Below are positions 50,933 to 52,883 of a stretch of DNA of 52,883 bases, piece by piece. Numbering within the stretch: position 1 is the first letter of the stretch; each line of letters begins with the position of its first letter. Position numbers and translations under genes: made by a program. Where the stretch lies: the NCBI GenBank assembly GCA_019114515.1, contig DXFH01000028.1:1-52883 (forward strand), written 5' to 3'. Origin of the DNA: Candidatus Limosilactobacillus merdigallinarum (GTDB lineage: Bacteria > Bacillota > Bacilli > Lactobacillales > Lactobacillaceae). Under the pieces are notes generated by a model, which saw only the letters and a program-made list of their open reading frames with translations, had not been told where the DNA came from and did no database searches.

Positions 50933-52120
50933 ATGTCACAAGCAAACACATTATTCGTCATGATTGCTAGTATTCTGGTGTTACTGATGACGCCAGGGTT
51001 AGCATTTTTCTACGGTGGTCTAATCAATCACCGGCATGCCAATAATATGCTGCTCACTATTTTTATGATGTGTGGATTGGCCGTCATTCTGTGGATTACG
51101 GTCGGTTACTCCCTCTCGTTCTCCGGCAACCACTGGGGGATAATCGGCAACCTGCATAACATACTGATGATTAACGTCTCCATTAACGCAGTCACGAAAA
51201 CCGGGATCCCGATCGGTGACTACACCATGTTTTTTATGATGTTCGCAATCATTACCCCGGCGATCTTTTGCGGGTCGGTGGTTGGTCACGGACGGTTTAA
51301 CTTCCTAATCATCTTCACGATCTGCTGGTCGATCTTCGTCTACTACCCGCTGGTCCACATGGTTTGGGCAACGCACGGCTTTCTCGCTAGCCTCGGGGCG
51401 GTTGACTTTGCCGGTGGCTTGGTCGTCCACGTCAATTCCGGGATCACCGCCTTGATCCTTTCCGCATGGGTCGGCCGCCGCAAGGAAGTCTACGCCCACC
51501 ACAACAACCTTTCCTGGGTCCTAATCGGGACAGCGCTATTGTGGATCGGCTGGTATGGCTTTAACGCCGGATCAGCCTTGGCCGTGGATGATACCGCGGT
51601 TCAGGCCATGTTCACAACCACGATTGCCTGCTCAACGGCAATGGTTACCTGGATGCTGCTGGACCGCTACCGGTTGAACCACGTTACCCTTGCCGGTGTT
51701 TGCAACGGGGCCGTCACCGGGCTCGTCGCCATTACTCCCAACGCCGGCTATGTTACACTAGGTGGTTCGATAATCATCGGCATGGTCGGGGCTATAATCA
51801 GCCAATCGTTTATTACCCAGGTTAAGCCACACTTAGCGATCGATGATGTTATTGACGCATTTGGCTGTCACGGAATCAGCGGCATCTGGGGAAGCATTGC
51901 GACCGGTATTTTTGCGAGTCACCAGATCAGTGGCCAGGTCCCCAACGGCCTACTATTCGGCGGTGGCTTCCACCTGTTAATCATTCAAACGGCGGTTACA
52001 TTGTTAACGATCACCTTTATCACCATCATGGATATAATCCTGATCAAGGCCCTGACAATTGCGCTCCCCGTCTCGATTGACAGCAGGAAATTAGCCGCGG
52101 TTCAAAGTAAGAATGCATAG
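50933..52120 (+). CDS. amtB: Ammonium transporter
   Basis: A 395-residue Amt protein with about eleven membrane segments. Recognisable features are LMTPGLAFFYGGL at residues 17-29, the pore histidine in GGLVVHVNSG and the second His in FGCHGISGIWGS. It conducts ammonium or ammonia. The start at 50933 (MSQANTLF) follows GAGGAG; the ORF open from 50828 is upstream of it. No glnK gene is present. GC content looks higher than in the preceding AT-rich stretch. Confidence 0.94.
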   Translation: MSQANTLFVMIASILVLLMTPGLAFFYGGLINHRHANNMLLTIFMMCGLAVILWITVGYSLSFSGNHWGIIGNLHNILMINVSINAVTKTGIPIGDYTMFFMMFAIITPAIFCGSVVGHGRFNFLIIFTICWSIFVYYPLVHMVWATHGFLASLGAVDFAGGLVVHVNSGITALILSAWVGRRKEVYAHHNNLSWVLIGTALLWIGWYGFNAGSALAVDDTAVQAMFTTTIACSTAMVTWMLLDRYRLNHVTLAGVCNGAVTGLVAITPNAGYVTLGGSIIIGMVGAIISQSFITQVKPHLAIDDVIDAFGCHGISGIWGSIATGIFASHQISGQVPNGLLFGGGFHLLIIQTAVTLLTITFITIMDIILIKALTIALPVSIDSRKLAAVQSKNA

Positions 52121-52123
52121 AAA

Positions 52124-52175
52124 TAAGGCACTAGCGCCAAATTCATGAAGCTAGTGCCTTATCTTTATTTCACCG
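52124..52175 (+). terminator. Intrinsic terminator of amtB
   Basis: An 11-bp stem AAGGCACTAGC/GCTAGTGCCTT is followed by ATCTTTATTT. Confidence 0.88.
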
Positions 52176-52189
52176 GCTTCTTCAATAAA

Positions 52190-52585
52190 TCATTGAAGCC
52201 TTTGCTTGACCTGCGCGCCGAAGCTGGCAAACACCGCCACAAATTCAAGACCAATATAGCCCGCCCCGATAATCACCAGCCTAGCGGGTAGTTCCGGCAG
52301 TTCCATCGCGGTTGTTGAGGTCAGGAGTGCTTGACTATCCTTCAGGCCGGGAATTGCGGGGATATTCGGGGTCGCACCGGTATTGGTAAAGATGCGCCCG
52401 CACTAATATTCTTCGGTTCCGGTGGCCGTTTCAACTGCGATCGTATGGTTGCCGGTAAAGTGAGCGGTCCCATCCAACACCGTGACCGTCTCCTCGTCCG
52501 CCAGCATATGGTAATTCTTATTCCGTAATTGCGCGACCATCTCTATTTTTCCCTTAATGGCCGTCGCAAAGTGGTTCCCCGTGCC
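52190..52585 (-). pseudogene. Fragment of a MerA/RclA-like FAD-dependent disulfide oxidoreductase
   Basis: One minus-strand frame reads KGKIEMVAQLRNKNYHML ... GTEEY, then TAG at 52403-52405, then CGRIFTNTGATPNIPAIPGL ... ARLVIIGAGYIGLEF, ending VKQRLQ and TGA at 52190. GAGYIG is the NAD(P)H-binding motif of the pyridine nucleotide-disulfide oxidoreductase family. Both ends of the enzyme (about 440 residues when intact) are missing and a stop lies in the middle. It is a decayed internal fragment. Confidence 0.82.
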
Positions 52586-52603
52586 GGTTACGGTCGGTCA
52601 GCC

Positions 52604-52690
52604 GGTCAAGTAGATCGTTACTTTGCGGAACACTATGCACAAGCTAAAGCAGCTGGGTTACAAGTGGGCGCTTATTAGTACTCCTACCAA
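52604..52690 (+). pseudogene. Possible GH25 lysozyme fragment
   Basis: The frame reads GQVDRYFAEHYAQAKAAG, then LQVGAY and TAG (52676-52678), then YSYQ. The pattern YFAxxYAQAKAAGLxVGAYxYS matches the central part of glycosyl hydrolase family 25 lysozymes, common in phage endolysins. It is too short to be certain. The upstream joint with the reductase fragment is unclear. Confidence 0.45.
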
Positions 52691-52883
52691 TGTCAGGAAA
52701 AGATTAAACAGCTTACTGTCCAAAATACTGATTCAGCAAATGACTTTGAGGGTGTTCGTACCTTATTACGTTGGTGCCATCAAGGGAAACAGCTTACTGA
52801 GTTTGATGAAGGTGTATTTCAAGAATTTGTTCAACAGATTGTGGTTAACAGTTCAAACAAAGCAACGTTCATCTTGAAATGTG
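52691..52883 (+). pseudogene. C-terminal fragment of a recombinase-like protein, runs off the window
   Basis: The same frame continues CQEKIKQLTVQNTDSAND, then FEGVRTLLRWCHQGKQLTEFD, and ends FVQQIVVNSSNKATFILKC at the window edge. The C-terminal pattern (FVxxIVV...ATFxLKC) resembles the tail of large serine recombinases. Identification is by pattern only. It is out of its natural context, following a stop codon. Confidence 0.45.

Overview
The window looks like a chromosomal segment of a Lactobacillaceae member, most likely Limosilactobacillus or a close relative (inference). The reasons are strong AGGAGG-type ribosome binding sites, moderate GC, CcpA-type cre sites, an alsS/alsD pair, a permease-binding-protein fusion transporter, DUF1659/DUF2922-like mini-proteins and a lactobacillar order of housekeeping genes. 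No 16S or other species marker is present.

Region 1 (133-10338, all minus strand) is an exopolysaccharide (Wzx/Wzy) cluster. In transcription order it holds a priming glycosyl-1-phosphate transferase, a DUF4422 protein, the dTDP-rhamnose genes rfbA-rfbC-rfbB, an intrinsic terminator, rfbD, a Wzy-like polymerase, a Wzz/YveK-like chain-length protein, a family 2 glycosyltransferase, UDP-galactopyranose mutase (glf) and a Wzx flippase. It would make a rhamnose- and probably galactofuranose-containing polymer. No tyrosine kinase/phosphatase pair is seen.

Region 2 (10428-22866) is mostly core genes: recX, two mini-proteins, a BrkB/YihY membrane protein, methionine aminopeptidase divergent from flavodoxin-gtrA, a UDP-GlcNAc 2-epimerase, tRNA-Arg(CCT) with its own promoter and terminator, a DEAD-box helicase, a Gfo/Idh/MocA oxidoreductase, a frameshifted LOG-family gene, an L-2-hydroxyacid dehydrogenase and a glutamate-cysteine-ligase-like protein. 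Two copies of a 150-bp structured intergenic repeat with compensatory base changes lie here (14894-15043 and 21158-21307).

Region 3 (22955-43275) is metabolic and transport: a secreted DUF915 hydrolase, a gene broken by an amber codon, type I asparaginase, PEP synthase with a cre site in its leader, a deletion remnant of a zinc-type alcohol dehydrogenase, and an EgtUV-like ABC transporter divergent from an Rrf2 regulator with two matching 17-bp operators. Then follow a GNAT protein, a phosphoesterase, a uracil-DNA-glycosylase-like protein, a CadD-like exporter with an ArsR/CzrA-like sensor, acetolactate decarboxylase and synthase, a serine beta-lactamase-like protein and a heterodimeric ABC exporter.

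Region 4 (43527-52883) is accessory: a frameshifted AAA ATPase preceded by seven helically phased 9-bp repeats, an Ogt methyltransferase, a small HTH gene lacking a normal start codon, a TMEM175-like channel, a GIY-YIG/DUF2075 nuclease-helicase, an AT-rich membrane-anchored protein, an orphan HicB-like protein, a recombination junction near 50.3 kb, an ammonium transporter, and finally fragments of a flavoprotein reductase, a possible GH25 lysozyme and a recombinase. Decay and exchange concentrate here.
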